Source: Pantoea latae
GTDB taxonomy: Bacteria > Pseudomonadota > Gammaproteobacteria > Enterobacterales > Enterobacteriaceae
Length of the DNA: 64,000 bases
Direction of reading: 5' to 3'
NCBI RefSeq assembly: GCF_002077695.1
Contig: NZ_MWUE01000018.1
Span: 1 to 64,000 of the forward strand
The notes beneath the pieces were generated by a model that saw only the letters and a list, made by a program, of their open reading frames with translations, was not told the origin of the DNA and did not search any database. A program made the position numbers and the translations under genes. Of the stretch, positions 8,554-16,948 are shown one piece after another (positions within the stretch are counted from its first letter, which is position 1; each line of letters starts with the position of its first letter).

Positions 8554-9654
8554 ATGTCTCTGTTTTCTGAATTCCGTTTGAAAGACGTGACGCTGCGCAA
8601 CCGCATCGCCGTGCCGCCAATGTGTCAATACAGCGCCGAAAATGGCTTTATCAATGACTGGCACCGCGTGCACTACGCGGCGCTGGCGCGCGGCGGCGCG
8701 AGCCTGGTGATCGTCGAAGCGACCGCCGTGTCGCCGGAAGGCCGCATCACTCCAGGCTGTCTGGGCTTATGGGATGATGCGCAGGCCGAAGGTCTGGCGC
8801 AGGTCGCGCAGGCGATCAAAGCGGCGGGCGCCGTGCCGGGCATTCAGATCGGCCACGCCGGTCGTAAAGCCAGCGCCAACAAACCCTGGGAAGGTGACGA
8901 CCATATTGCGGCTGGCGACGCACGCGGCTGGGAGACTATTTCGCCTTCCGCCGTCGCCTTCGGCAATAATCTGCCGCAGGTGCCGCGCGCCATGACGCTG
9001 GACGATATCGCGCGCGTGCGCAACGACTTCGTGCAGGCGGCCATCCGCGCGCGCGATGCCGGCTACCAGTGGCTGGAGCTGCACTTCGCGCACGGCTACC
9101 TGGCGCAGAGCTTCTTCTCCGTACACGCCAACCAGCGCACCGATGAGTATGGCGGTGACGCCGCAGGCCGCAGCCGCTTCCTGCGTGAAACGTTCGACGC
9201 CGTGCGCGAAGTCTGGCCGGAAAACCTGCCGCTCACCGCGCGTTTCGGCGTGCTGGAGTATGACGGCCGCGACGAAGAGACGCTGGCGGAGGCGATCGAC
9301 CTGACGCGCTACTGGCGCGCTAACGGTCTCGATCTGCTGAGCGTCAGCGTGGGCTTCTCTACGCCGGACACCAACATTCCCTGGGGCACGCCCGCCTTCC
9401 TGGCGCCGATTGCCGAGCGCGTGCGTCGCGAAGCTGACATCGCCGTCGCCTCTGCGTGGGGCATTGATGCGCCGCACATTGCCAACGACACCGTCGAAAA
9501 AGAGCAGCTCGACCTGGTGATGGTCGGCCGCGCGCACCTGAAGAATCCGCACTGGCCTTACCATGCGGCGCTGGCGCTCGATAAGCCGCAGCCGTCCTGG
9601 GTGCTGCCTGCGCCGTACGCGCACTGGCTGGAGCGTTATCGCGTCAGCGAGTAA
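8554..9654 (+). CDS. NADH:flavin oxidoreductase, old yellow enzyme class II (YqjM/NamA-like)
   Basis: A 366-residue FMN TIM barrel. The N-terminus VTLRNRIAVPPMCQYSAENG carries the Cys24/Tyr26 pair typical of YqjM-class enzymes. IQIGHAGRKAS, LHFAHGYLAQSFFS and a C-terminal AVASAWGID/VMVGRAHLKNP region form the flavin and substrate site. The enzyme would reduce activated C=C bonds (enones, maleimides, nitro compounds). AAAGGGG before the ATG and the short gap put it last in the VOC-MDR-OYE operon; a terminator follows at 9667. Confidence 0.92.
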   Translation: MSLFSEFRLKDVTLRNRIAVPPMCQYSAENGFINDWHRVHYAALARGGASLVIVEATAVSPEGRITPGCLGLWDDAQAEGLAQVAQAIKAAGAVPGIQIGHAGRKASANKPWEGDDHIAAGDARGWETISPSAVAFGNNLPQVPRAMTLDDIARVRNDFVQAAIRARDAGYQWLELHFAHGYLAQSFFSVHANQRTDEYGGDAAGRSRFLRETFDAVREVWPENLPLTARFGVLEYDGRDEETLAEAIDLTRYWRANGLDLLSVSVGFSTPDTNIPWGTPAFLAPIAERVRREADIAVASAWGIDAPHIANDTVEKEQLDLVMVGRAHLKNPHWPYHAALALDKPQPSWVLPAPYAHWLERYRVSE

Positions 9655-9666
9655 CCCACCCCTGAA

Positions 9667-9693
9667 CAAACGCCCTCTTTTTGAGGGCGTTTG
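9667..9693 (+). terminator. Rho-independent terminator after the OYE gene
   Basis: The stem CAAACGCCCTC paired with GAGGGCGTTTG is closed by a T-rich loop and followed by CTTTT. It lies 13 bp past the stop codon of the old yellow enzyme gene. Confidence 0.85.
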
Positions 9694-9929
9694 CTTTTCA
9701 CGCTGCAAAAATGCCACAAATAGCTCATGCCGCAGCGCAGCGGCAAACCGGTTTTTTGTCAGTTTTTGCCGCTTTTTTTCAGCCTTTCGCTATTTATTTC
9801 TGTTCTTCAAAGATTACTCCTAAATAAATGTTTTAAGCGCAGCGCGTTATTTGCTTGATAAGCAGAGCAATTCCGCTAAATAGCCTATTGATAGACAATT
9901 TTTATTACGTTCATAGATATTCTGCATTG

Positions 9930-9957
9930 TTGTCCGCCCCCGCGATAAGTCTATAAT
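9930..9957 (+). promoter_or_regulatory. Predicted sigma70/RpoS-type promoter of treF
   Basis: TTGTCC at 9930-9935, a 16-bp spacer and a consensus TATAAT at 9952-9957 preceded by C (CTATAAT). The predicted start near 9963-9965 falls only a few bases before an ATG at 9967. E. coli treF is partly RpoS-dependent and the C before the -10 fits that, but this is inference. Confidence 0.6.
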
Positions 9958-9966
9958 TTTTCTTTT

Positions 9967-9999
9967 ATGAACCCTCAGACTCCAGGAGGCCGCTATTAA
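9967..9999 (+). CDS. Possible 10-residue leader ORF overlapping the treF start
   Basis: ATG 9967 opens a frame encoding [10 protein letters not shown]. It ends at TAA 9997-9999, which overlaps the apparent ATT start of treF in the next frame. It has no ribosome site of its own and would be nearly leaderless from the predicted promoter. It matters because an AGGAGG inside it sits just before both the stop and the ATT; see the treF finding. Confidence 0.25.
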   Translation: MNPQTPGGRY

Positions 10000-11653
10000 T
10001 ACTTATCGCCAGCAACTCAACGCATTCGATGAGGTTCGCAAAGGGGCGGAAGTTGAGTATCAATACGATCCCCACGAGCTTAAGCTTGACCGTATGCAGG
10101 ATTCCGAACCGGAACCGGAGCTGATTGAAGGCTTGCCGGCGCCGGACGCGTTGACGCCTGCCGATCGCTACATGGAGCTGTTCGAGCATGTGCAGATGTC
10201 GCGCATCTTTGAAGACAGCAAAACCTTTCCGGACTGCTCACCGAAATACGATCCGCTGGACGTATTAATGCGTTATCGTCGCCAGAAGCGCAGCCGCGAT
10301 TTCGATTTGGCGCGCTTTGTGGCTGACCATTTTTATTTACCGGCGATAAACGAAAGTTTTTATGTATCGAATCCGGACAAAACCCTGAACGAGCATATCG
10401 ACGCGCTGTGGCCGGTATTAACCAAGATGCCGCAGCAGCATCTGCCACATTCGTCGCTGCTGCCGTTGCCCAAGCCTTACGTGGTGCCCGGCGGCCGCTT
10501 CGGCGAGACCTATTACTGGGACTCCTACTTCACCATGCTTGGCCTGGCGGAGAGCGGACGCGACGACCTGCTGCGCCATATGGCGGACAACTTCGCCTGG
10601 CTGATCGACAACTACGGCCATATCCCCAACGGCAACCGCACCTACTATCTGAGCCGTTCGCAGCCGCCGGTGTTCGCGCTGATGGTGGAACTGTTTGAAG
10701 AGGATGGCGTGCGCGGCGCGAAACGCTATCTCGATCAGCTGATGAAAGAGTATCAGTTCTGGATGGACGGCGCCGGCTCGCTGATGCCGCGTCAGGCGTA
10801 TCGTCACGTGGTGCGCATGGCCGACGGCTCGCTGCTTAACCGCTACTGGGACGACCGCGACACGCCGCGCGATGAATCCTGGATTGAGGATGTCGAAACG
10901 GCGCGCCACTCTAGCCGTCCGGCGAGCGAAGTCTATCGCGACCTGCGCGCAGGCGCGGCCTCCGGCTGGGACTACTCTTCCCGCTGGCTGCGCGATCCTA
11001 AACGTCTGGCGAGCATTCGCACCACGCAGTTCATCCCTATCGATCTGAACGCGTTTCTCTACAAGCTGGAGCTGATGATCGCCACGCTCTCTCACGCTAA
11101 AGGGGAAGAGCTGACCGCGCTGGCGTGGCAGAAAAAAGCCGAAGCGCGTAAGCGCGCCATTAATCGCTATCTGTGGGACAGCACCGCAGGCGTCTATCGC
11201 GACTACGACTGGCGTCGCGAACGCTTCGGCGCCTTTACCGCCGCCGCCGTGGTGCCGCTGTTCGTCGGCCTGGCGACGCCAAAACAGGCGCATCTGCAGG
11301 CGATTGCGCTGCGTCAGCTGCTGCTCACCAACGGCGGGCTGGTAGCGTCGATGGTGGAAAGCGGCGAGCAGTGGGACAAGCCCAACGGCTGGGCGCCGCT
11401 GCAGTGGATGGCGATTATCGGCCTGAATCAGTATGGCGAAGAGACGCTGGCAACGGAAATCGCGGTGAACTGGCTGAACACGGTGAACAACTTCTATCAG
11501 CTGCACCACAAGCTGGTGGAAAAATATGACATCAGCGGCGAGCGAGCGCGCCCAGGCGGCGGCGGCGAATACCCGCTGCAGGACGGCTTCGGCTGGACCA
11601 ACGGCGTGACGCGCCGTCTGATGGCGATGTATGGCCACCTGATGGCTGACTGA
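9995..11653 (+). CDS. treF: Cytoplasmic trehalase (apparent ATT start)
   Basis: Glycoside hydrolase 37 that splits trehalose into two glucoses in the cytoplasm. [15 protein letters not shown], the GWDYSSRW block (catalytic Asp) and [17 protein letters not shown] (catalytic Glu) are present, with no signal peptide. From ATT 9995 the protein has 552 residues, against 549 for E. coli TreF, and the extra N-terminus ([25 protein letters not shown]) aligns with E. coli TreF. The first ATG (10094) would cut off this conserved part. No ATG, GTG or TTG lies in frame between the TGA at 9968 and 10094, while AGGAGG sits 5 bp before the ATT. A sequencing error or a +1 frameshift from the leader ORF are alternatives. 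Confidence 0.9.
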   Translation: MNTYRQQLNAFDEVRKGAEVEYQYDPHELKLDRMQDSEPEPELIEGLPAPDALTPADRYMELFEHVQMSRIFEDSKTFPDCSPKYDPLDVLMRYRRQKRSRDFDLARFVADHFYLPAINESFYVSNPDKTLNEHIDALWPVLTKMPQQHLPHSSLLPLPKPYVVPGGRFGETYYWDSYFTMLGLAESGRDDLLRHMADNFAWLIDNYGHIPNGNRTYYLSRSQPPVFALMVELFEEDGVRGAKRYLDQLMKEYQFWMDGAGSLMPRQAYRHVVRMADGSLLNRYWDDRDTPRDESWIEDVETARHSSRPASEVYRDLRAGAASGWDYSSRWLRDPKRLASIRTTQFIPIDLNAFLYKLELMIATLSHAKGEELTALAWQKKAEARKRAINRYLWDSTAGVYRDYDWRRERFGAFTAAAVVPLFVGLATPKQAHLQAIALRQLLLTNGGLVASMVESGEQWDKPNGWAPLQWMAIIGLNQYGEETLATEIAVNWLNTVNNFYQLHHKLVEKYDISGERARPGGGGEYPLQDGFGWTNGVTRRLMAMYGHLMAD

Positions 11654-11696
11654 CCCTTTCCCGCTCCACCGCAAAGCTTATGCAAAAAAGGCGTTT

Positions 11697-11719
11697 AGCG
11701 CGTCCCTGACGCGCTTTTA
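11697..11719 (+). terminator. Rho-independent terminator after treF
   Basis: AGCGCGTC pairs with GACGCGCT over a 3-base loop and is followed by TTTAT. It lies 44 bp after the treF stop. Confidence 0.75.
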
Positions 11720-11756
11720 TCATCAACCTGATGATAACCCTTCACCAGGAACGCCC

Positions 11757-12713
11757 ATGAACAACTCTTTTCATCCCCGACTGCGCGGTGCGCTATTGCT
11801 CACCGCGCTTTTTGCGTTCGCTTCTCATGCAGAAGAGACCCTGCGCATCGGCTACCAGAAATCTTCTACGCTGCTGACGTTGATCAAGCAGCGCGGCGAC
11901 CTTGATAAAGCGCTGGCGGCGCAGGGCGTCAAAGTCAGCTGGCATGAGTTCTCCAGCGGGCTACCGCTGCTGGAGGCGCTTAACCTCAATAATGTCGATC
12001 TTTCCGCCGACGTCGCGGACACCGTGCCGCTGTTTGCGCAGGCGGCCGGCGCCAGCCTGACCTACTACGCGCGTGAAACCCCGTCACCACAGGCGCAGGC
12101 GATTCTGGTGCCCGCCGACTCGTCAATCAAAACGCTGCAGGATCTCAAAGGCAAGAAAATTGCCGTCACCAAAGCGGCGGGCAGCCACTACCTGCTGATC
12201 GCCGCGCTTAATAAAGCCGGGCTGCGGTTTAGCGATATTTCGCCGGCGTGGCTGACGCCCGCTGACGGACGTGCGGCGCTGGAGAACGGCAGCGTGGCAG
12301 CCTGGGTAACCTGGGAGCCCTATGTCACCAGCGCGCAGGTAGAGCAGCACGCGCGCGTGCTGACCAGCGCCAAAGGGCTGGCGAACTACCAGCGCTACTA
12401 TCTGGCTTCCACGTCCTACGCCAGCGCGCATCCGCAGGTGCTGAATAGCGTCTATCAGGCGCTGAAGCAGGAAGCAGCCTGGCTGAAAGCGCATCCGGCC
12501 GACGCGGCGGCGCTGCTGTCGCCGCTGTGGGGCAAGCTGCCGGTGGCCACCATTGAAAAAGCCAACGCGCAGCGCAGCTATCAGGTCGAGCCGGTGAAAA
12601 AAAGCGACCTGGCGGAGCAGCAGACCATCGCAGACGCCTTCTACGACGCGAAATTGCTGCCGACGCGCATCGACGCGCAGGCGCCAGCCACCTGGCAGCC
12701 CACCTCGCCGTAA
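11757..12713 (+). CDS. SsuA-like aliphatic sulfonate/taurine-type ABC substrate-binding protein (orphan)
   Basis: A 318-residue periplasmic binding protein. A signal peptide ends near residue 25 (FASHAEE). The mature part has LRIGYQKSSTLLTLIKQRG, a DLKGKKIAVTKAAGSHYLL loop and the WVTWEPY segment typical of the SsuA/TauA/NrtA cluster. No permease or ATPase gene is adjacent, so it must share a transporter encoded elsewhere or be a remnant. It is probably transcribed alone. The sulfonate ligand is a family inference only. Confidence 0.85.
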   Translation: MNNSFHPRLRGALLLTALFAFASHAEETLRIGYQKSSTLLTLIKQRGDLDKALAAQGVKVSWHEFSSGLPLLEALNLNNVDLSADVADTVPLFAQAAGASLTYYARETPSPQAQAILVPADSSIKTLQDLKGKKIAVTKAAGSHYLLIAALNKAGLRFSDISPAWLTPADGRAALENGSVAAWVTWEPYVTSAQVEQHARVLTSAKGLANYQRYYLASTSYASAHPQVLNSVYQALKQEAAWLKAHPADAAALLSPLWGKLPVATIEKANAQRSYQVEPVKKSDLAEQQTIADAFYDAKLLPTRIDAQAPATWQPTSP

Positions 12714-13333
12714 TTCTGCCGCCGGGCCAGCCAGCTTTTCCTCCTTCATCCAGGCAGCGAGTAAGCGCATACTTTCACGCTGTCTGTTGTGCCATAAGGT
12801 TTTAGGGAAAAAGTTAATTAAGCAGCAGGCCATTTCTTTATTCAGCCTGCCGCCTTAACGGCCACATTATTTATTTAGGCTCTCAGCAGAAACCGCGTGG
12901 GGATTAGGTTGTGCTGCTGCCAGCGCGCGCCACGCCTCTATCCTCTCTGTCTCAACGCCAGCGCGATTGTCACGCTGCAAAATATTTTCTCTGCGTCGAC
13001 ATGGCAGGACTGGTCTCCACCTTTTTCATGCGCTCTTTTTGAGACCAGATAAACCGCTGTGTTTTTTGTAGCGCAATATTTAAAAAAATTTGGCGTCTGT
13101 TGCGCAAAAGTGGCATGTAAAATGCATTTTTCCAATTACACCAAGGAGTTACCGCATTTTATTTTTATCCTGCTGAGTGAAATTAAATGGTGGCAGGCTG
13201 ATTATAATTGTACAAACTTACTATGGCTTGTATAAATTTATACTGATTTTTAAACGGCGCTGTCGGCCGCGAGTTAACGACTTAATCTGAAAGTAAATGC
13301 AGCAAAGCCTTCTCGTGCCAAAAAGAATTAAAA
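12714..13333. other. Gene-free AT-rich stretch with a sigma54-like motif
   Basis: No credible protein is seen. The stretch holds an inverted pair (CTGGTCTC / GAGACCAG, about 13011-13045), the sigma54-like motif at 13111, an AAGGAG at 13143 that is not followed by a normal start codon, and a T/A-rich block around 13200-13245 with repeated TTGTA(T/C)AAA words. It could encode a small RNA, but nothing in it matches an RNA I recognise. Confidence 0.3.
13111..13126 (+). promoter_or_regulatory. Sigma54-like promoter motif
   Basis: TGGCATGTAAAATGCA has GG and GC separated by exactly 10 bases, the -24/-12 layout of sigma54 promoters, and is close to the TGGCAC-N5-TTGCA consensus. The predicted start is near 13137. 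No enhancer-binding-protein site or downstream gene was identified, so chance is a real alternative. Confidence 0.3.
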
Positions 13334-13364
13334 AAACCGGACGGGTAAAAAACCTGTCCGGTTT
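13334..13364 (-). terminator. Rho-independent terminator for the KGG stress gene transcript
   Basis: The AAACCGGAC / GTCCGGTTT stem is extended by inner GG/CC pairs. On the minus strand it is followed by a run of seven T, so it works best leftward, about 140 bp after the KGG stress gene. It may also act weakly rightward. Confidence 0.7.
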
Positions 13365-13504
13365 AATTAAGGCGATACCCATGCGCAATGCACGTCAGCA
13401 CCGGGTTTCGGTCAAAGGTGTTTCGCAAGGAGAACTAAAAGAGAAAAAAGATGACTCGCTCGCGGTCAGATGTTGACTGTTGCTCCATCTAACTTCCTGA
13501 TATT

Positions 13505-13669
13505 TCAGCTACGGCGGCTGATCTTCCCTCCCTTGCGGCCAGCTTCGATAGCGCGTTCAGGGTTGTTTTTGAAATTGCCGCCGCTCTTCTGGCCGCCTTT
13601 TCTTCCCGCTTCCGCTGCGCGCTCACGATCAACCGCAAAGTTTCCAGCTCCACCACGATATTGAGACAT
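13505..13669 (-). CDS. KGG-motif stress-induced protein (YciG/YmdF/GsiB type)
   Basis: A 54-residue hydrophilic protein, MSQYRGGAGNFAVDRERA then AGRKGGQKSGGNF and AGRKGGKISRRS, with two KGG repeats. This is the con-10/KGG family of E. coli YciG and YmdF and Bacillus GsiB, small general-stress proteins often under RpoS control. AAGAGGAAC lies before the ATG, and a terminator follows. Overlapping longer frames on the same stretch lack any family resemblance. The molecular function of the family is not established. Confidence 0.85.
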   Translation of the reverse strand: MSQYRGGAGNFAVDRERAAEAGRKGGQKSGGNFKNNPERAIEAGRKGGKISRRS

Positions 13670-14225
13670 ACTGTGTTCCTCTTAAGGATTAATAATAAAA
13701 ATATCACAGCCTACGCTTCATCAGCGTTGATGGCGCAGGGTTAAATGTAGCTTTTAAAATTAATGGATCAAGTTTTGCTTGCCTGCCCGTTTCAAAAAGT
13801 TATGCGTGATAACAAACAAATCATCCAGCCAACTATTTCCTCTCTAAACCATGTTTGGCGGTGATTAAAATGTCTAAAACGGCGCTCACTTGTTGCGGTT
13901 TGTGGTTATAAGCCATCAAAACATGGCTATTTAACCTTTATTCTGGATGAATGGCATCTTTTAAGCGAAGCGTAAGGAGAAGGCGCGCCAGCAGTTATAA
14001 GCGAAGCCGTTGATCACAAAACGATCGTTTTGGCGATAAAATTAAGAAAATTCTACAAAAGGAGCGCATGGCGAGCGCGTTAATAAAACGAAGCGGTAAA
14101 AAGGATTATTTTGACTGCTAAGTCATTAAAAATGATCGATAAATGATCAACTTAGCCATCTTTAGCGGCAGTGAACCTGCGGCGACCGCTATTTATAGCG
14201 CCAGCTTGGGGCGCAGCAGGAATAA
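13670..14225. other. AT-rich intergenic region, nothing recognised
   Basis: About 550 bp between the KGG gene (leftward) and the terminator of the hydrolase (leftward). A 17-codon frame after AAAGGAG (ATG at 14068) is the only translated-looking signal and is too short to support. The region presumably holds the KGG gene promoter. Two TAAGCGAAG words occur near 13962 and 14000. Confidence 0.3.
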
Positions 14226-14249
14226 GAAAACGCCCATCAGGGCGTTTTC
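14226..14249. terminator. Bidirectional hairpin terminator
   Basis: A perfect 10-bp stem (GAAAACGCCC / GGGCGTTTTC) around ATCA. It lies 12 bp past the stop of the leftward alpha/beta hydrolase gene, with T-rich sequence on that strand. Confidence 0.8.
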
Positions 14250-14260
14250 ACAGATTTTCT

Positions 14261-15082
14261 TTAATGCTGCTGTAAAAAGGCCAGCAGGTCCTGATTAAGC
14301 TGATCCTGATGCGTTACGGCAAAACCGTGCGGGGCGTTGTCGTAAACCTTAAGCTCGGAGCCGGCGATCAGCGCGTGCGCCAGTTTGCCCGTGGCTTCGA
14401 AAGGCACCACCTGGTCATTGCTGCCGTGAATGATCAGGGTCGGCACGTCGACTTTCGCCAGATCGCCACGGAAATCGGTTTCAGCAAAGGCGGTGACGCA
14501 GTCGATGGTGCCTTTCAGCGAGGCGAGCAGCGCAATATTCAGCGTCTGCGTCAGCACGCCATCCGAAACGGTTTGTCCGGCATTGGTGCCGTAGAACGGC
14601 GTGGCGAACTCTTTAATAAACTGGGCGCGATCGCTGCGCAGCCCGGCGATAATGTTGTCGAACACCGCTTTTTCCGGCCCTTCCGGGTGATCGGCGGTTT
14701 TGCCGAAAATTGGCGTCACCGCGCCCAGCAGCACCAGATTTTTCACCTTTGCCGTGCCGTAGCGGCCGATGTAGCGCGACACGTCGCCGCCGCCCATTGA
14801 GAAGCCCACCAGGGTAATGTCGTTCAGGCCCAGATGCTCAATCAGCCCGTGAATGTCGTCGGCGAAGGTATCGTAGTCGTAGCCTTCCCACGGCTGGTCA
14901 GAGCGGCCAAAACCCCGGCGGTCGAAGGCAATAGCGCGGTAGCCGTTTTCCGCCAGGTGAACCAGCTGACTTTCCCACATATCGGCGTCCAGCGGCCAGC
15001 CGTGGCTGAACAGCACCGGCTGACCTTTGCCGTAGTCTTTAAAGTAAATGCGTACGCCATCTTTTGTCGTGAAGGTGCTCAT
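14261..15082 (-). CDS. Alpha/beta hydrolase, non-haem chloroperoxidase/arylesterase type
   Basis: A 273-residue cytoplasmic hydrolase. SHGWPLDADMW forms the oxyanion region, GFSMGGGDVSRY carries the nucleophile Ser near residue 95, IIHGSNDQVVPF carries the acid Asp and NAPHGFAVTH the catalytic His. This set is typical of the cofactor-free haloperoxidase/esterase group, where perhydrolase activity is a side reaction and the real substrate is usually an ester. It has its own terminator and no partner gene. Confidence 0.88.
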   Translation of the reverse strand: MSTFTTKDGVRIYFKDYGKGQPVLFSHGWPLDADMWESQLVHLAENGYRAIAFDRRGFGRSDQPWEGYDYDTFADDIHGLIEHLGLNDITLVGFSMGGGDVSRYIGRYGTAKVKNLVLLGAVTPIFGKTADHPEGPEKAVFDNIIAGLRSDRAQFIKEFATPFYGTNAGQTVSDGVLTQTLNIALLASLKGTIDCVTAFAETDFRGDLAKVDVPTLIIHGSNDQVVPFEATGKLAHALIAGSELKVYDNAPHGFAVTHQDQLNQDLLAFLQQH

Positions 15083-15321
15083 ATCCGTTCTCCGTTATCA
15101 GTGATGATGTCTGTTGCTAATCAACCTAACCTGGCGGGTGGTGAAAACCTAAAGCAGAAATTTTAATAAGATGTTCAAGGATTTTTGCGCCCTGAACTTG
15201 TGAAAAAATCCTGGTCAAGTTGCCGCAGATATTCCGCTATCAAGCCTGGCAGCGTGCTCGTAATGTTCAAGCTATCACCACTTAATAACGCTGCGCTCAC
15301 CGGCGCGGCAGGAGAAAGAAG

Positions 15322-16911
15322 ATGAGCCAGAGCATGACCCCCTCGCCTGCAGGCGGCGCCTTTTCCCCCTTTCGCTATGCGATGTTCGCCCTGATATGGA
15401 GCGCGTCGGTGCTGGGCAACACCGGTAGCTTTATCCGCGATGTCGCTAGCTCCTGGCTGATCACCGGCCTCTCTGACAACCCTGCCGCGGTCGCGCTGAT
15501 GCAGACCGCCGCCACGCTGCCGGTGTTTTTGCTGGCGCTGCCGGCGGGCGTGCTGTCCGATATTTTCGACCGTCGCCGCCTGCTGATCGCCATTCAGATC
15601 CTGATGGCCAGCGTCAGCGGCACGCTGCTGATCCTCTCTCATAATAACTGGCTCACCGCTGAGTGGCTGATTGGGCTGACCTTCGTCGGCGGCATCGGCG
15701 CAGCGCTGTTTGGCCCGGCCTGGCAGGCGATTGTGCCGGAGCTGGTGCCGCGTCAGGAGATGAAAAACGCCGTCGCGCTCAATTCGCTCGGCATTAATAT
15801 CGCGCGTGCTATCGGCCCGGCCACCGGTGGCCTGCTGCTGGCGAGCCTCGGCGCGATGGCCGCCTACGGCGCGGATGTCGCCAGCTACTTTATCGTTATT
15901 GCCGCGCTGCTCTGCTGGAAGCGGCCCGCCAAAGCGCAGGATGCGCTCAACGAGCACTTCTTCGGCGCGTTTCGCGCCGGGCTGCGCTATGTCAAAGCGA
16001 GCCGCGAACTGCATCGCGTGCTGTTTCGCGCTGCGATGTTCTTTCTCTTCGCCAGCGCGCTCTGGGCGCTGCTGCCGCTGGTGGCGCGCCAGCTGCTGCA
16101 GGGCACGGCGGGCTTCTACGGGCTGATGCTCGGTGCCGTCGGCCTCGGCGCCATCGGCGGCGCGCTGCTGTTACCGCGTCTGCGCGTCAGAATGAACGCC
16201 GACGCGTTGCTGCTGCTCGCTGCGGCCATTAATGGCCTGGTGATGCTCGGCCTGGCGCTGACGCCGCCGCAGTGGCTGGCGCTGGCGCTGATGCTGGTGC
16301 TGGGCAGCGGCTGGATCGTCGCCCTGACCACGCTGAACGGCGTCGCTCAGGCGGTCTTGCCGGACTGGGTGCGCGGACGCGGGCTGGCAGTCTATCTGAT
16401 GGTGTTTAACGGCGCGCTGGCGGGCGGCAGCCTGCTGTGGGGCCTGGTGGCGCAGCTGGCGGGCGTGGTCGTCACCCTGACCATCGCCGCCGTCGCGCTG
16501 ATGCTGAGCGCGCTGCTGCTGCGCCGCAAAGCGCTGCCGGAGGGGGAGGCGGATCTGCAGCCGGCGCTGCACTGGCAGGAACCGGCGGTAGCGCAGAGCA
16601 TCGACGCGCGTCGCGGCCCGGTAATGGTGCAGATCCACTATCGCGTGGCGGAAGCGGATCGCCCCGCTTTTCTGCAAGCTATTCATCAGCTGGCGCTGGC
16701 GCGCCGTCGCGATGGCGCCTACGCCTGGGGCGTGATGACGCACACCGAGGATGCGGCGTTGATTCAGGAGTGGTTTTTAGTAGAGTCGTGGCAGGAGCAT
16801 CTGCGTCAGCATCAGCGCGTGTCAAAAGCGGACGCGGCGCTGCAGGCGGCGGTGCTGGCGTTCCATCAGGGCGAAGGCCCGCCGAAAGCGCATCACTTTA
16901 TTTCGCTGTAA
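15322..16911 (+). CDS. MFS transporter (EntS-like, MFS_3) with C-terminal ABM-like domain
   Basis: A 529-residue inner-membrane transporter. Residues 15-405 hold about twelve helices with the MFS_3 features SWLITGLSDNPAAVALMQTA, LPAGVLSDIFDRRRLLI and the A-motif-like ARAIGPATGGLLLA. The last 110 residues (VMVQIHYRVAEADRPAFLQAI to the C-terminus) are a soluble ferredoxin-like domain resembling the antibiotic-biosynthesis monooxygenase fold. An efflux role is inferred; the substrate is unknown. AGGAG precedes the ATG. It converges on a LysR gene, with a hairpin between them. Confidence 0.87.
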   Translation: MSQSMTPSPAGGAFSPFRYAMFALIWSASVLGNTGSFIRDVASSWLITGLSDNPAAVALMQTAATLPVFLLALPAGVLSDIFDRRRLLIAIQILMASVSGTLLILSHNNWLTAEWLIGLTFVGGIGAALFGPAWQAIVPELVPRQEMKNAVALNSLGINIARAIGPATGGLLLASLGAMAAYGADVASYFIVIAALLCWKRPAKAQDALNEHFFGAFRAGLRYVKASRELHRVLFRAAMFFLFASALWALLPLVARQLLQGTAGFYGLMLGAVGLGAIGGALLLPRLRVRMNADALLLLAAAINGLVMLGLALTPPQWLALALMLVLGSGWIVALTTLNGVAQAVLPDWVRGRGLAVYLMVFNGALAGGSLLWGLVAQLAGVVVTLTIAAVALMLSALLLRRKALPEGEADLQPALHWQEPAVAQSIDARRGPVMVQIHYRVAEADRPAFLQAIHQLALARRRDGAYAWGVMTHTEDAALIQEWFLVESWQEHLRQHQRVSKADAALQAAVLAFHQGEGPPKAHHFISL

Positions 16912-16918
16912 ACGCAGG

Positions 16919-16940
16919 CGCGCGGTGCAAAAACCGCGCG
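16919..16940. terminator. Hairpin between convergent genes
   Basis: CGCGCGGT pairs with ACCGCGCG around an A-rich loop, between the MFS gene and the convergent LysR gene. It has no good T-tract, so its strength as a terminator is uncertain. Confidence 0.4.
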
Positions 16941-16948
16941 TCTACTGC

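Noticed and set aside
12938..13135. 65-codon minus-strand frame MEKCILHATFAQQ
   Set aside because: No ribosome site, no family likeness, and it lies in an AT-rich stretch with other candidate signals.
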